Shown: positions 23,964-37,761 of the stretch, in pieces
How the letters are laid out: every line of letters begins with the position of its first letter
Numbering within the stretch: the first letter of the stretch is position 1
Source of the DNA: Styela clava
Taxonomy: Eukaryota > Chordata > Ascidiacea > Stolidobranchia > Styelidae
Length of the DNA stretch: 64,000 nucleotides
Assembly (NCBI RefSeq): GCF_964204865.1
Contig: NC_135262.1
Span: forward strand, 10,106,001-10,170,000
Direction of reading: 5' to 3'
Translations under genes and position numbers: made by a program
Notes under the pieces: generated by a model
Told to the model about the DNA's origin: nothing
The model's database searches: none
What the model saw: the letters and a program-made list of their open reading frames with translations, nothing else

Positions 23964-26900
23964 ATATGTATAAACTGCTTTCTTTACCGCTATGTTGAGT
24001 TGCTACAACGCCGCAAGCTTCACTATTTATATTTTTTTCGCTAGAAGGCTTTTACGTTTATTTATTTCTAAAATCTTTGTAGGTTCCGAGGGGTTCGATT
24101 TTTGTGTGATGTTGTCTCTTGTGACAGATTGGATACAAATACTACTGAGTTTTGGCCTCCTTGTTCGTCAATATATTTGAACATCGCTCTCTTGTTTCAT
24201 TCCATATATATGGTATTGCTTATAGGTGGGTATGTTTTCCCGGTAATATATCGTGGAATGATATTCGTAATCGGATGGGAATCGAATACTTGTAAGTAGT
24301 CATATTTAGCATCCTTATTTGTGACCACGAGTTTAAACTTATTGGGACTTTTCCCCGAGTCTTGTCTCAAGCTCATTGGTCTTTTCTGTAACCGAGTTGG
24401 TTATCCGTATTCTTGAACTCCGCAAAATCTGAAATTTTAATTGGTGTTCTTACAAGCAATTCATGATATACAAAATGTTCCGCTGACCGAAAATCACTAC
24501 CTTAGAGAGCTGTCACAATATTTCACAGTGTATTTGAAAACATTTGCAAATCAGTCGTCTTTTTGGGAAGAAAAATATATATTAAAGATTTACCTGCTAT
24601 TTTGATAAATTCATGTTTTTAACTGTTGAATGAAACGTGAATTATTTATCAGAAATTTTAACCCACCTTCACATTCTCGGCTTTCATTAGAAAACGAAAG
24701 TAATCGTTTTTAAGGAGCTTGAAATTTTGAGAGAGTACGACTGAGCAAAAATTTTCCAGAGCAAATGCATTGCAATGCTCCTTCAAATTTACACAGTTGA
24801 TCATGCTGGCAATTATTTGCGTTGATACGAATGATTCAGGTCCCAAATCATTGGCAAGAAAGACAGCAATTCCATTTTACATCAAGTTATCTAAAGAGAC
24901 TGAAATCTATGGGCAAGGGGATATATTCACTTGGCTAACACTGACAGCCCCCGAGCCTGCAATAGAACAAGAATAAGGAAAATAAGAATAAAATATAGCC
25001 TGATCCTAACGTGGTACCCATACTTCGGCACTACCGTCTTGCCTCTGTAGCGTCCAGATATGAAGCTTATTATTGGTTTCGCTGTTCTCGGGTGGAATCA
25101 GAAAATCTTACAAATAATATATATCAGCAAAATGCAGAAATTCATTCTCAATATAAAATCTCGTTTGCAGCTCAATCCGAAAAAAAAATTGGGTACTTCT
25201 GAAGTATGCATGGCAAGATGGCGGACAGCGGAACGTAGTGTGTCGTGGAATCGATATTCGAAATCGGATAAGAATCGAATACTTGTAAGTAGTCATACTT
25301 AGCATCCTTATTTGTGACCACGAATTTAAACTTATTGGGATTTTTCCCCGAGTCTTGTCTCAAGCTCATTGTTCTTTTCTGTAACCGAGATAGTTATTAA
25401 TCGGATCCTTGAGCTCCGCAAAATCTAAAATTTCAATTGGTGTTCTTACAAGCAATTCATGATATACAAAATGTTCCGCTGACCGAAAATTACTACCTTA
25501 CAGAGCTATCAAGACGTTTTCGAACTTACCAGCAGTAAGAGTGACCAATATATTCACAGAACGATATAAAGACGATAAAATCAAGGAAAAGTTTATGAAA
25601 AATATTATTCCAATTGCATAGTTCGCTATTTGTCTCGAAATGAAATATTTTACTTGTAACACATTTTGAATTCGAAAAAACGGAAATAGGTTTTTATTTC
25701 AATGTTTTGTCAATTTTTTATAGTAAAAGAATTTGTATAAAACAATGTATTCACTAAAACGTGATATAAGTGCAACGTACCAAACAGCCCAAATAAAACT
25801 TAAACAATGGGGTATTGGATATCATTCAAACTAGTAAAAACAAAACATAGGACTCACATTCTGGATCATGATAATTTTAGGCCTGATTTTATTCAATTGC
25901 ACAGAATTGCTGAAATTGAACTAAAATACAATTCTAGATTGGCCAATACCAAGTAGCAATCATGAAAATACTGTAAGTATATTATTAAATGGTTTTAAAT
26001 TATATTGATAAATCATACAGGTGTCAGTATTCCTGTAATGTCTTATTTGCACAGCCATTCATTTTCTTGTAAAAATGGAGGTAAATTGCAAAGGTAAGCA
26101 TGTTCTGCCTAGAAAATTTTCGCTTAATATTTTTTGACGACGATCGTTGTATTGAAGCATAAGGATTTTGTTACTTTTCAGATATCCAGTTTACAACATA
26201 GTAAAACTGGAACAATCACGACAATTAGTCATTTTTAGTCTTCTGAAATTTCCCCTTTTCATATAGCAGGTGTGTGGATTCGCTGCTTTTTGCAACTTTT
26301 TAACGTATACGATATTATCAATGGGAAAACGCCACCCAATAGAAACATTCCGCTGAGCAAAAACGAATATGTGTAAACTTGATATACATCGTACATATAT
26401 CCTCCTATTAAAGGTCCTATGACACTGCCCAGTCCATTTCCAACTTCGAGATATCCAAAAGCAACAGTGAGTAGACCATCCCCAAACTGGTCAGCAACCA
26501 CGACTGGATAAATTGACCAATGTCCAAAAGCTGCTCCAACTAGACCACAGTAAACAGCATTCCATTCAAATGATGTTGCAAGAGGACTTAGGATAGTGAG
26601 TACACCGGATGCAATTCTCAACGCTATAAATAAAGTTGGAGTATGTACACACTTAAATGCTGCAACGAAACCCCATAGAAAACGCCCCATCAGATTTGAC
26701 AGTCCCATGATGGATACTAGAATCGCACCTGAAATGTAAAATAATTAAAAAATTGGTAGAACTATCACTAGACGAAACTATTTGGCATTTTGTAGTGTCA
26801 GTTTAACATATAATCTTACAAGTAAGTCTGTTGAATGCAATAATACGGTCGATAAACCAAAATGAAGAACCAATTAGAAATTTGGAAAATTCATTTTCGA

Positions 26901-27065
26901 TTATGGATTTCGATTCGTTATCTGAAATATAATATTTTTGTTTAAAGATTTATTTATCTTCCAATTTTATCTATAGATATCCTCGAATTTTTTATTTCTA
27001 ATCGCCATGAAAATTCACTCGTTTCAATCATTCAAATTTGTTTGGGGAATATTCTTCTGATACAG
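23964..27065 (+). repeat. 3,102-bp tandem duplication, right copy (proximal to the transporter promoter)
   Basis: Right-hand copy of the unit at 20862-23963. The sequence resumes as single copy at 27066 after the shared motif gatacagat. Divergence appears to be around 0.3 percent, so this is either a very recent duplication or two haplotypes placed in series by the assembler. Confidence 0.95.
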
Positions 27066-30000
27066 ATTGAAGCATTAAAATGATTATGATTCAGAGTATC
27101 TTCAGATTTCAGTCACCTCGGAAATACTGATTCTTCTTACGGGAATTGTGATAACCATTTTAGCAAATCTCATGACAAACATAACGCACAACGGAAACAT
27201 TAATTTAAGGCATTTCCCGTCATGCAGAGTTACACAAGATTACTCAATATCATTCAATTTACGCAAGATCTATAGACTATTAAAAAAAAAACATACGCTA
27301 AAGATTTCATTACCATGTTTTAATTTTTTTTTAGTCACGTGTAAGAGTCGAAATATTTGTGGAAAAAAATCATGCAGAATTAAACATTATTACAACATAA
27401 TGTTATACACTTGGATTAGGCGCTCAAATATAGATATGTCAACGTTTTAATGAATCATCCTCTATTTGGTAGCCATATCTCATGGTGTACAATATTCAGT
27501 GGTGGGATTCAGCCGGTTCGCACCGGTTCTATAGAACCGTCTCACGGAATTTTATGAGATCAGCGAACCGGTTAGCATTACATGACTTTTTGTAACAGAA
27601 CCGCCTGAAAATATGACATCTGTATGATGGAACCGGCTGACAAAAAAATTGAATCCCACCACTGACAATATTGAACTATAATTCATTTTTACTCAATAAA
27701 AATCAAATTGTATAAAAAGATACAAAAGTATTTCAATCAGACCAAACAAAAACGTCATAATGGTGGTTAACCTAAGTTATTTAAATTATAGCAAAGCATT
27801 ACGAAAAATTCTTATACGTTATCTAATCACAGCTGTAAACCAAGTCCAAATAACGTACCTTGTTTAATTGTCATGTTCAAATCGTAATAGGCACGGAGTG
27901 GAGTTAAACCAAAGACAATCATCATGCCACAGAATACAGTTACATTGTTTATAAGCAAAATATAAATATTAGGATTTTTCAACAACATTTTTGTTTGCTT
28001 TAGATAATTTGCTTCCTTTTTGATGTCGATTGTTGGTTCTAAAAGTGCAGATATTTCAACACCCTGCAAGAGAATAACATTTATATGGTTAGTCTCCAAT
28101 TTTTTAATATTTTAACTATGAAGTTACATTCGCCCAACAGCAAGCCTCGTTTAAATATTTAGAAGAGGAAAATAATGGAACAAAACTTCAATTGCTTCCA
28201 CTTCAGTTCTATCGACTCAGAAAACTTGGAGCTGAATTTTTTACACATTGCTGTTTACAAAGTTAATTTGTAACAATAATATAATTGCCTTCAATGCTAT
28301 AATCACTACTTAGACATTTGATTGGTTGATCTATAAGAAACCGCGTATTAGAAAACGACGCACTAAACTAATCACAAGTTCAACCGAGAAGATATTTATT
28401 ATAAAAAGCATTGTAAACACCGGTGCGGTGTGTCGGACAAAACCACTGTTTTCAAACTATAATTAAGTCATGGTGTATCTGATCAAAAACTTAATCTTTC
28501 ATTGCCACATTCTGGTTTCTACATTTCATAATTTTCGAGTTATTTTATACATTTTTATTATTCCCTAGTGAAGCAGTGATATTGTTTTGAATTTGAAAGA
28601 TCATTGAATATATTTGCGGCAAATTAATGTATTTTGGATTAAATAAACAATAAAAAAGGAGTAGCACCTAAGTTGACAGCTAAACGACGAAAATTAATTG
28701 TGGCCCATAACTGTAGGATTGATGACCCGAAACTCAGTCATCCGTCCTAAACTTCGGAAGTAAGGGCTGAATTTTTTAACCAGAACTAAGAAACTTGTAA
28801 ATTTTCGTTGTCGAAAGATCGTTTATCTCATAATTGAATAGCGTTATTAAAGTCGGATTCATTGAACCAATAGTCGGAATCTAAATTTTTATCAGCACAG
28901 AGTTGAAGTCAGCAATTGATTCGCACTCTTAAACAGAAGACTCATTATACAAGCATTTCATCTCTGCGTGTAATATAAGATCAGCAGCATGACATCATCA
29001 TTTAACTACAATCCTTACCTGACTCTCTTCTGGAATAGTTTCAGGAATCGATACCTTGAATACCTCATCGCTTGATTCGATATTTTCAGCTTGAACTTCT
29101 TCTGACGTAGTCTGGGAACTTAGAGCGAAAGATGACTTCCTCCGGGTCAACGGATTTGTGAGCCAAGCTCGCATTATTTGAAAACTATTTTTTCGCTGAA
29201 ATTTTGGCTGATTATCTTTCACATCTATTGCAGACATTTCAGAACTTTTGGTCTCTAATGTTTTATCACTTTTTAGTAAATTGGCATTCTGGTCACACTT
29301 AACTTCAACTTCGACACTTGAAGAACTTTCTGTCTTGTTCTTTTTGAAGCAAGAGAACAATGTAAAATTTGGTGCTTTATCGACAGGACACATAATGAGT
29401 CCGAATACTATCATATTAGCGTTTATACCCCCAACTAGCAGAATAGCGCCTCTCCACCCATACAATTCCATAAGATACTCGAAAACAACAGGAAAAACGA
29501 ACGATCCAAAACCAATTCCACTTGCTACAACTCCCACAGCAATTGAGCGTTTTTCCTTGAAGAATTCGCTAATGGTTATAATGGCTGGGATATAGCACAA
29601 ACCCCCTCCTATACCTAAAAACAAGAGAAAAATCAAATTTTGTTGACTAAAGCATATTTGTTGTCTATGAGTTATCGCTTCCGTGAAATCGCTGTTTTTA
29701 ATTTTCATCTCGATCAGAACGACAGCTTATACTTTGAGAGCAAGAGTTTTGCGCAAAAATTTTAAGTGTTAGCAGCTGGTAAATTGCATAGATGTTCTGG
29801 GTTGATAATTAAGATAGGTTTAAGGACTAGGCAAATGGTTACGGTAAGCTTTTAAAGTTGGATTTGTGCAAAAGGACCTATTGATACTCTTTGGCAATTA
29901 GGAAAGTTACACAGTAATATCCAGACTCACCTGCACATACAGAATATAACAAAAATATCAACCACATGGATGTTGCAAAAAAGCATCCTATTAGTGCTAA

Positions 30001-30755
30001 AGACATTGCTGCTCCTCCAATCATATGAGTTACTCGACAACCAAATTTAACGATAAGAAAACTGGCTATAGGACCTTTAAAACAAAAATGAGTGAAATAA
30101 AAATATGTTTCTATTCGATAAAATCTAAGTCTTGTATCAGTTCACTCCTGTGTATACTTATCAGAGTAATGTTACTGAGAAAGCCATAACATACAAATAA
30201 ATACTTGAATGTACATTTGCACAGCTTTTACAGTGACCCATAAAGATTCATTACCTGCCCATTGTGCACCCATGGCCTGTTCTTACTATCAGCAATGATG
30301 AAATGTTTTGACTTTAATTAAATTGATGATTTCAAAATTTTTAATTATCCATTTTACTAAGTCAACAATACTCTTTGTACTTTGAAAGTAAACAAAATTC
30401 AGATATGGATTGGTAATTATATTTACAGTTCACTGGCATACAGTAAAAGAGCTTTTAAAACTTTGAATCTATTTTGCACTTACCGCTAGCTGAAATTGCT
30501 CCAGCGGTCGTACTACCAACGAATGAGGTGATCGCACTGGAAGATTGGAATTCTCGCATCCACTCAGGCAACAAGACTCCGTATCCAAAATAAATAGAAC
30601 CAATCATGGTCTGAGAGAGAAAACTCGCAATCATCACCACCCAACCCCATCCTCCATCAAGATATGGTTGATGGTTCGATGACAGTTGACTTCTTTTATT
30701 TTTAGTTTCGTTATCCTTCATTTTTCTATCAAATGAGAAATGATTGGATACTAGG
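26259..30755 (-). CDS. Monocarboxylate transporter-like protein (SLC16 family, 12 TM)
   Basis: Minus-strand exons: 30484-30755 (ATG at 30719-30721, with a short 5' UTR in the exon), 29931-30074, 29019-29614, 27859-28063, 26259-26728. All junctions fit (phases 1, 1, 0, 1), giving about 550 residues, normal for an MCT. The TM1 signature DGGWGWVV is at residues 22-29, and the TM4-5 signature reads EFFKEKRSIAVGVVASG. A cytosolic loop of about 115 residues after TM6 is rich in Ser, Lys and Glu. TM7 lies in exon 4, and the last exon carries TM8 with NLMGR and TM9-12. The family moves lactate, pyruvate, ketone bodies or related solutes, often with protons; the substrate cannot be read from sequence. 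A donor at 31020 and an acceptor at 30756 suggest an upstream non-coding exon. Confidence 0.9.
27497..27664. mobile_element. hAT-type MITE with intact 8-bp target duplication
   Basis: 168 bp with inverted ends cagtggtgggattcagccgg and its complement at the right (ttgaatcccaccactg). The 8-base flanks are identical (acaatatt at 27489-27496 and 27665-27672), the hAT superfamily size. It lies in the last intron of the transporter gene. Confidence 0.95.
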
Positions 30756-31020
30756 CTGAGAAAAAAACAATAATAGTATTACCATTCTCGTTCGACCTAT
30801 TTACGACCTTTTGTTCGAGACAATTATAATTCGAAACGATTTATTATTCTCTTTAAAATAATGCCACGAAACACCAAGGTATATTCATGGAATAATAACC
30901 ACTGCCAAATATACCATCTTTCTGCGAGTTTACACTTTACAAAATCGAATGCAATTCTCGATTGATTGTACAAATGTAATCACGTAACTGCGTATGGAAT
31001 AACAAAACGTGAACACTTAC

Positions 31021-31080
31021 CGGCGTCGTGGCTACCTTTATATCATGCATATTTCTGTATAAACTATTGAAAATGTATGG
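31021..31080 (-). other. Possible non-coding first exon of the transporter gene
   Basis: A strong minus-strand donor (cgccggtaagtgttc) sits at 31020 and a good acceptor (tttttctcag) at 30756, just upstream of the coding ATG. The sequence upstream of the donor would then be 5' UTR. Its upstream limit is not visible and the right boundary given is nominal. Confidence 0.35.
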
Positions 31081-31299
31081 GAAGTATCACCTATCATATA
31101 CTCGTAATCATTGCACCCAAAGAATATCTAGTTTCCTTTCTAGAGAATTGCCGCTGATGAATTGAGTTTCCGCGACTTGATAACCAACGTCTCTCACTTG
31201 ACAGCATAAGAATAAACTCATTTTCTAGCTGCGGCCCGTGTTTCATTGTATGTGGCGTTCGTTGTACTGTCGATTCATTTCGTGTGATATAGGCATCAA

Positions 31300-34200
31300 A
31301 CCAAAACAAACTCAGTCACGATTTATCACGAATTTAAAAAACTAGTTTGAGCCGCTTCTCGACGTATTAAATAAATATGAGATCACTTCCGTCGAAAGCT
31401 GCCGAGAACATATTTGAACCGTCTCTGACTAAATCCCATGATACAACGGCCTATGGGCTACAGCACGTTTTGCTGGTACTTTGTTGTTAGATTCTTGTGT
31501 GTTATACATGTGCACAACAAAGTGTTATAAGGAGACTATGTTTTCGTTCAGTCATAATGGTAATATGCCCTGGAAAATTCTTAAAGTACACGTTAGCATG
31601 GTAGATAGATATACATATCTACCAGGGGTCGCTTCCCGTGCACTTGTTTGTAGTGAAGACACAAAACATCTTTATATAAAAATATTGATACAAATTTGAT
31701 TCTAAAGAAATCACTGATGATTGACTCCTATGCATTAAAAATACAAATAGATTGCCATATCATTGCTATGATTTATGATTCAACAATGATTATATTTCTG
31801 TAATATTTCGCTTTAACATTGCCGGGTCATGTATTAGTCATATTTAGGTTTTTACAACTTAGCATCGAATAGACGAAATAACTCAATTTGTTGCGTTGTG
31901 TGTACAAGTCATTGTTTCAAGAGAATTATTCACTCATATTTGATGCAAAAATGCTCACTGCAATCATGTAATGGTGTTTTATCAAAGCATTGGTAAATGA
32001 CAAGTTGTATTTAATAGTCAACCTAGATACGCCAGCTCAGCTGAAGTAAACCTTTAACGTATTTCAACGATATGAATTTATAAAAATAGTTTATATTTAT
32101 GATCTAACCCACACGTTAAAAAACATAGTAATATCGGAACAAAAATTTTGCGTATTTATTTCAAGTTTTTGTTCTGTGAAATAGTAAAAACCGTGTTTGC
32201 AGTTATCAATTAAGTTCAAAGTTTTCATAATTAAACTGATAACAAAATGCAAAAACTCACTCAAAAATATAAATGTAAGAAACTACAAACTTATGTCAAA
32301 AGATGCAGGAATCAGGTAGTTTTTATGACGGTGTTAGTTCATATGCAAAACTGCAACAGATTATTTGCTAAATCGTGCGTAAAATTGTTCAGTGGTGATT
32401 AAGCAGCGACATATTACGAAGCAATTCACCAACTAAAATTTATGACAACAACAGAGCAAAATCTACCTCTGCATAATACGAGTATCATCATTTCCCTTTT
32501 GCTACTTTAAACGCTTTACTTCATTTTGTTCAATCATCTTTGCACGCTTACAACTAAGGATAGGCAGTTCGACCATACGACCCGCAGCAAAACGAATATT
32601 ATAAATCGAATCATGGAAATTTAATTCATATCCAACAACGTAACATTCCTCTTATTTTCTTTAAATTGCTCAAACCATCGCTCTCTACTCTGTCATTTGA
32701 ATTGTAGCAAGAGTCATATTGTGCTGAACGAACATACAAAAAATGAATTGTTTCGACACTATATGCATATAGAAAAGATGATGTCCACTATCTTAAAATT
32801 TACAAACAACTGCTCTAAAAATTGCCTGAAATTCTGCCGCCACAACACACTCCCACTAACTATTATGAAGTCCGTTTTAATCTCGACAATAGCTCAGAAA
32901 TCTCACGGTAAGTATCGTATTTTCGACGTTTTATGGCTCACTAATCATCGATTCATCAACTCGTAAGTGAGGTAATATAATGTCAGCTTGATACTGCCCA
33001 TAGGCGTAGACGAGAGCATTATTATATGCAACATTTTGGCATTGTACGTCATCCACAAAGAAAAAAGCTCGATTTCGCTAAATTTGTGACCGTTGTTCTT
33101 TGTAAACAAGCCCAGTCGAATCTGGATTCAACTGGTTCTAACGACGCTAGGCAAAAATAACACACAATAAGAAAACGATTAATTATGCCAGAAATATGCA
33201 AAATTTTAATTATTTTAATCTATTAGTGATTCAAGAGGCTTCCTCAGACATACATAGTTTAACTATTAATATTTGAGTTCACACTAGATGTCAAATAGAG
33301 CTGTGATGTCTTTCGAATAATACAGGCTCTAAAATGAATTAAAGCTCCAATAAACACTTACTCTATTTCAAGTTTTGCAAGTTTACGCTCACCACAAAAT
33401 CAACTGATGACTGCGTTTAGCGTACAATGCGGATCTCCCACAGGACGTTTTATATTTAGTCTGCTTAAAATAAGATGAGTCATTCAAGTGCTCATGCTTT
33501 CTAGGAGAGTAAATGTAATCTTGTTAAGAAGCTAATTACAACCACGTAATCAGCCGGAGAATGTGTTCTCAGTTTAGCATTGGATTCAATCTAACGTTAA
33601 GACTATGACATAACAGTTTAAGTAAGAAAGGAGTTGGAGTAACAACTTTTTAATAATAGTAATCCCATTCTTGATCTTAGTAATACTGCACATCAATATT
33701 TTTGGATTGTCCAGTATCTTAAATAGGACTGGTAGATTACCCTGCCGACTTTTTGGTGTGGGTTACTGACAAGTTTTTTAGTACATGCAAGTTTTTAACC
33801 ACATTTGCTTTTACTACGAATACTCCCTAGGCATTACTACTCATCATAATAATTTCTTCTGTTTTTGCTTAGTGAAACTTGAAAACTTCCTAGTAAGACA
33901 TGTTCAAAGAATTTTAAATTATTCTTTTCAAATAAAGCTTATCCCATGGGTGTTGCTTGTTACGTAACATGGAGCTTGCCACGTGATAAGGACATGTTCA
34001 TATGCGTGGCCGAAATTAATTCCGTATCACATTGTTGCAAGACAAAATTGGGACATCGCCAATGCGCGATATATAGATGTATAAATATTGAGACTTGGGT
34101 AATAGTATGGCAACTGGTTAGTTCGTCCATATGGTTATATATGCAGGAAGGGTTTCTGAAAATCATGTAAATTTCATGCAATCGTTTCATCCCTATCTTA

Positions 34201-34600
34201 CTCTTGGACGCTGTTAGATATTCTTACATCTAGCAACGCTAAATAAAATTTATTTCAATCATAAATGTAATAAGTATAATCATTCGAAAAAGCATCCAAA
34301 AAGGGAAGTCACAAACAACGAATGAAACTACAGCGTTATATAGAATTTTGTACCTATTTGAAATGCAGTTTCCATGTTGCCGAGTATTTACGGATGGGTG
34401 AGGGAGGGATTAAAACGTGTATTAATTAAGAGGAGAGGATGGTAAAAATAATGAGATAAAATCGCAAACTCACACATTCCTGTTTAGTAACAATGCACCA
34501 ATATTCAAACCAAATTCACTTGGTATGTAGTTTGGATATTGCGCAATGAAGATAATAAGAGTGTGTATAATTTCCAGTTAATAGAGTGATTTTCTCATAA
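31300..34600. other. Intergenic region, nothing supported
   Basis: AT-rich DNA with only short open frames of low-complexity composition. I found no pair of splice sites enclosing convincing coding sequence and no clear repeat. Confidence 0.5.
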
Positions 34601-34651
34601 CACCCGTGTTGCATTACAAGTCTGTTTAATTCGAATCACTGTGCAAATGTG

Positions 34652-34742
34652 TATAAAACATATATATAGTGCCTTTCAAGCCACCAGACTCACTTTGTAA
34701 CAAAAAAAAACAAAAAAGCAACGCCATGAAAGACGCCGAAAA
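34652..34742 (+). promoter_or_regulatory. Possible promoter and 17-base first coding exon
   Basis: A TATAAAA box at 34652-34658 is followed by an A-rich leader and an ATG in fair context at 34726. The codons M-K-D-A-E run into a good donor (aagtaagcc) at 34743. I could not find a downstream exon in phase, so this may be chance. Confidence 0.2.
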
Positions 34743-35177
34743 GTAAGCCGAAAAACTATTTGTTTGTAAATAAAGCGTGCGGTTTCATAACGTGATGAAT
34801 TTTAATCTGCTCTGACTCGTATATATTCATTTGCAAATAATTTTTGAGCTGCATGTCGCGTAAAATGTTAAATGAACCAACTTGAAATTATGTATTGTTT
34901 GATTAATATTTGTGTCGCACGAAATGCATTCAATACGAAGTGCTTATGATATATTTTATATATCCCGTCTCTTTTATACCGTTTAACCATTATGCAGATA
35001 CTGGTACATTTTTGAGGCAAATAAACATACATACATAACAAAAAATAATAATCTGTGTTTGTATTATGCAAAATATATCCGGATGTTATTGATGGTTATC
35101 ATACAGCTACAGCGACTCGCACCAAAAATACTTTTTTTTATATGAATGAACGATGAAGAAATTTGTTGGCGACTTAC

Positions 35178-35846
35178 GTCCATTCTACTACGAAAGTTAT
35201 TTGCTTTAGTTTCAATGAGGTCATTATAATATGATATAAACATATTAGAACTCATTTAATAGACTGTAATCTGAATAAAGCAAACTTTTCAGGTTGAAAA
35301 ATATAATTTTCAGATTCTTTGCTTAAAATTGCAAAGTCATGCAAGTTTTATGTTGAACTTATAAAGTTCACTTCACCTGAAAAGGGTCCAAGAGGTAAGA
35401 GAAAAAGCATGAACATTCGTACATGGTCTGAAACAAAAAAATCTGCAGACGTTAATGAAGACCACAAATCGGAATAACCCACGTTATTGCTTTTACTAAG
35501 TATGTAGCAGAAATACAAGCTCAAGTTTAAAATCGTGTTGATATGTAAACGTACGAATGGGTAATTCGAAATTGATGTTGACTGATTTGAAAAACAAAAC
35601 AAAGAGGAATGACTAATCTTTCCAATTGCAATGTTAATTTTTTGCGAAGTTCACGGTAAAATTCAAAGTCTTGCAGATTAGTGGTAGCAAGAGAGCAATG
35701 CTCAGATATATCGTCACGAAATTCAAATGAATACAACAATAAAAATATAAAAGTGATACCTACTAGCAACTCCTTTCGTACATAAGTAATAAAAATTTAA
35801 AATTTTGTAGTCCATTTGTTGCTTAAAAAACGAAATTTCACAACCC
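35178..35846 (-). CDS. Possible 3' exons of an unidentified gene
   Basis: Three minus-strand exons can be joined in frame: 35760-35846 (28 residues, GCEISFFKQQ... to KGVAS), 35377-35495 (SNNVGYSDLWSSLTSADFF, then a hydrophobic MFMLFLLPLGPFS), and an exon starting at 35270 that stops after DYSLLNEF. Splice sites are good (ttgttgcag, tacttag, ttattcag; donors gtatca, gtgaag). The exon at 35178-35270 also has a perfect donor (gacgtaagt) at its left end and could instead be a first exon starting MSSNMFISYYND. No family is recognised and upstream exons were not found. Confidence 0.2.
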
Positions 35847-36399
35847 CTGCAACAAGAACAAAAATTATATATCAATACGATCCAACACTTCTGTGACAGA
35901 ATATTATAGTCTTTCCTGCGGCTATGCATAGAGAATAAATTGAACTGAAATTCGGTTCATTGCTTGAATGGCGAGATCTTGGTTGATGCAGGGAAAATTT
36001 TGACACGGGTTTCTCGCACACATAAATCTTTATTGGTGAGAATTAGAAGTGAATATGTACTGTATTACAACTGTATTCGCAATGTATTCGTTATTTTACT
36101 ATTAAATCTATGCAAATATGCAAAACTTCTACTGAAAGACATTCCAGTAACAGGATCTCCAGTTTTAACTGCTTGGTTACATCTTCAATAAACGTAATTA
36201 ACCTAAATGAGGTATTTGAAACGAAAATTGGATTTGCATATTGCATAACCAAAAACATTGTGGGGCTTTTAGTATATTTAAGGTGCCAGATTCGAGTTTC
36301 GAACTTTTTGTATAAAGTTACAGAATATCGCTTTCGCGATGATTCGGAACCGAAAAAGCGAAGAGTGTGATGACTCGGCGCCAAGATGTCACCAATTTT

Positions 36400-37530
36400 T
36401 ATTCAGCTGGCATGGTAGTTTGATTATTATAATATTGCTTGTTCACGCCCATAAGGGATGGGAAACTTGTTCGTTTATAATATTGGGATTCGACGCAAAA
36501 CTAAACGCAGAAATGCGAAAAGGCCTTGCGTTTATTTTTTTGCCTCTTTGTAGGTATTTTTGAAGCGCTCGTACAATTTGCATAAACGCGGATGGTGACT
36601 AATTGTCAATCGGTATATTTATGTATAGTGATACATTCATATTTGGGCAATTGCTATTGTCTCTAATTGCTTTGGCAAATACTAAAACTAATAAAAAATG
36701 TAATTTCCTGACGAGGGACACGGCGAAGTAAAACGGTGTATTGCAACATTGTGTTGGACAAAAATAAATTTCGTTAGTTCATACATCATGGATTTCTTAC
36801 ATCAAAATTTTCTCACGCAATTTGAGAGAAATTCTCAAACTACCTCGTTTCGAGAATGACAGGTAATGATCGTTATGAACTCCAAAATTGATGTGACGCA
36901 ATAACTCATTCTATATCAAAGAGGTATTACTCATTTAAAAATTTACACGTTTTAGAAATAGGAATCGTGACATTATATTTAATTGTTTATATTTCGTGTC
37001 AGCTAGTCGTGGCAAAGTGAAAAAGTCGAGGTATGAGAGCATTTCATGAAAGACAAGACAGGAAATGAATAGCATACAGGAAAGAATCTTTTACGTAGAT
37101 TATTTATGGCATCATAAATGGGCCACTACCTCAACAAATATTTTTATAAAAGCATATAGCCAAAATATGAATCGGATTAAATTTGCTGCAGAATTAGCTA
37201 TTATAATGAAAATTGACTACAATGGCGCCAACCGGATATCCGGAATCAACCAGATCCTAATGACAAAAGTGCTATCAGTCAATACCGCGTATACGTTCTT
37301 TAGTGCGACCGAGTGTGCGACAGTGGTAATGTTATCATAAGCTATAAGTTTATACATCTCAATCATTAATAGCAGATAGTCATTGTGCAAATTTACTAAA
37401 AATAAATAGCATTTTTCATTGTAATATAGTCATTTTCGGTACAAACTAAATCCGGGAGACCAAAAAAATCAAGACCGCTGAATTATAATCGTACAATTGA
37501 TTTTATTAAATTTTTATTTTAATTATTCGT
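36400..37530. other. Intergenic region, nothing supported
   Basis: No supported gene, RNA or repeat. The short open frames are AT-driven. Confidence 0.45.
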
Positions 37531-37539
37531 CTGCTTTAA

Positions 37540-37761
37540 ATGGAAAAAGGACTAATCTTAGTACTAATTGCTATGGTCGCAATATCCACTATAATTAAAT
37601 CATATAATCCAACTTGTTCTAAATATTTAATCACTGTTTACGAGTTTCTCATCTACTTTCCAGGCGTTTTGTTCGAAAGCATGAACTATGCTTTAAAAAT
37701 GTGTTCATGCCTTCGCAGTGCATACTGTTATGAAAAAGCATCGATTTCAATACAATTTTGA
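37540..37761 (+). CDS. Possible small secreted peptide or first exon
   Basis: An uninterrupted 73-codon frame starts MEKGLILVLIAMVAISTII, which has the charge and hydrophobic run of a signal peptide. It continues with four cysteines, three of them in the last third (KMCSCLRSAYC). No family is recognised, no upstream TATA or splice acceptor settles the start, and an AT-rich genome yields hydrophobic frames by chance. It could equally be a first exon or nothing. Confidence 0.25.
   Translation: MEKGLILVLIAMVAISTIIKSYNPTCSKYLITVYEFLIYFPGVLFESMNYALKMCSCLRSAYCYEKASISIQF

Noticed and set aside
29248..29595. 115-codon plus-strand frame
   Set aside because: Shadow of the third coding exon of the MCT-like transporter.
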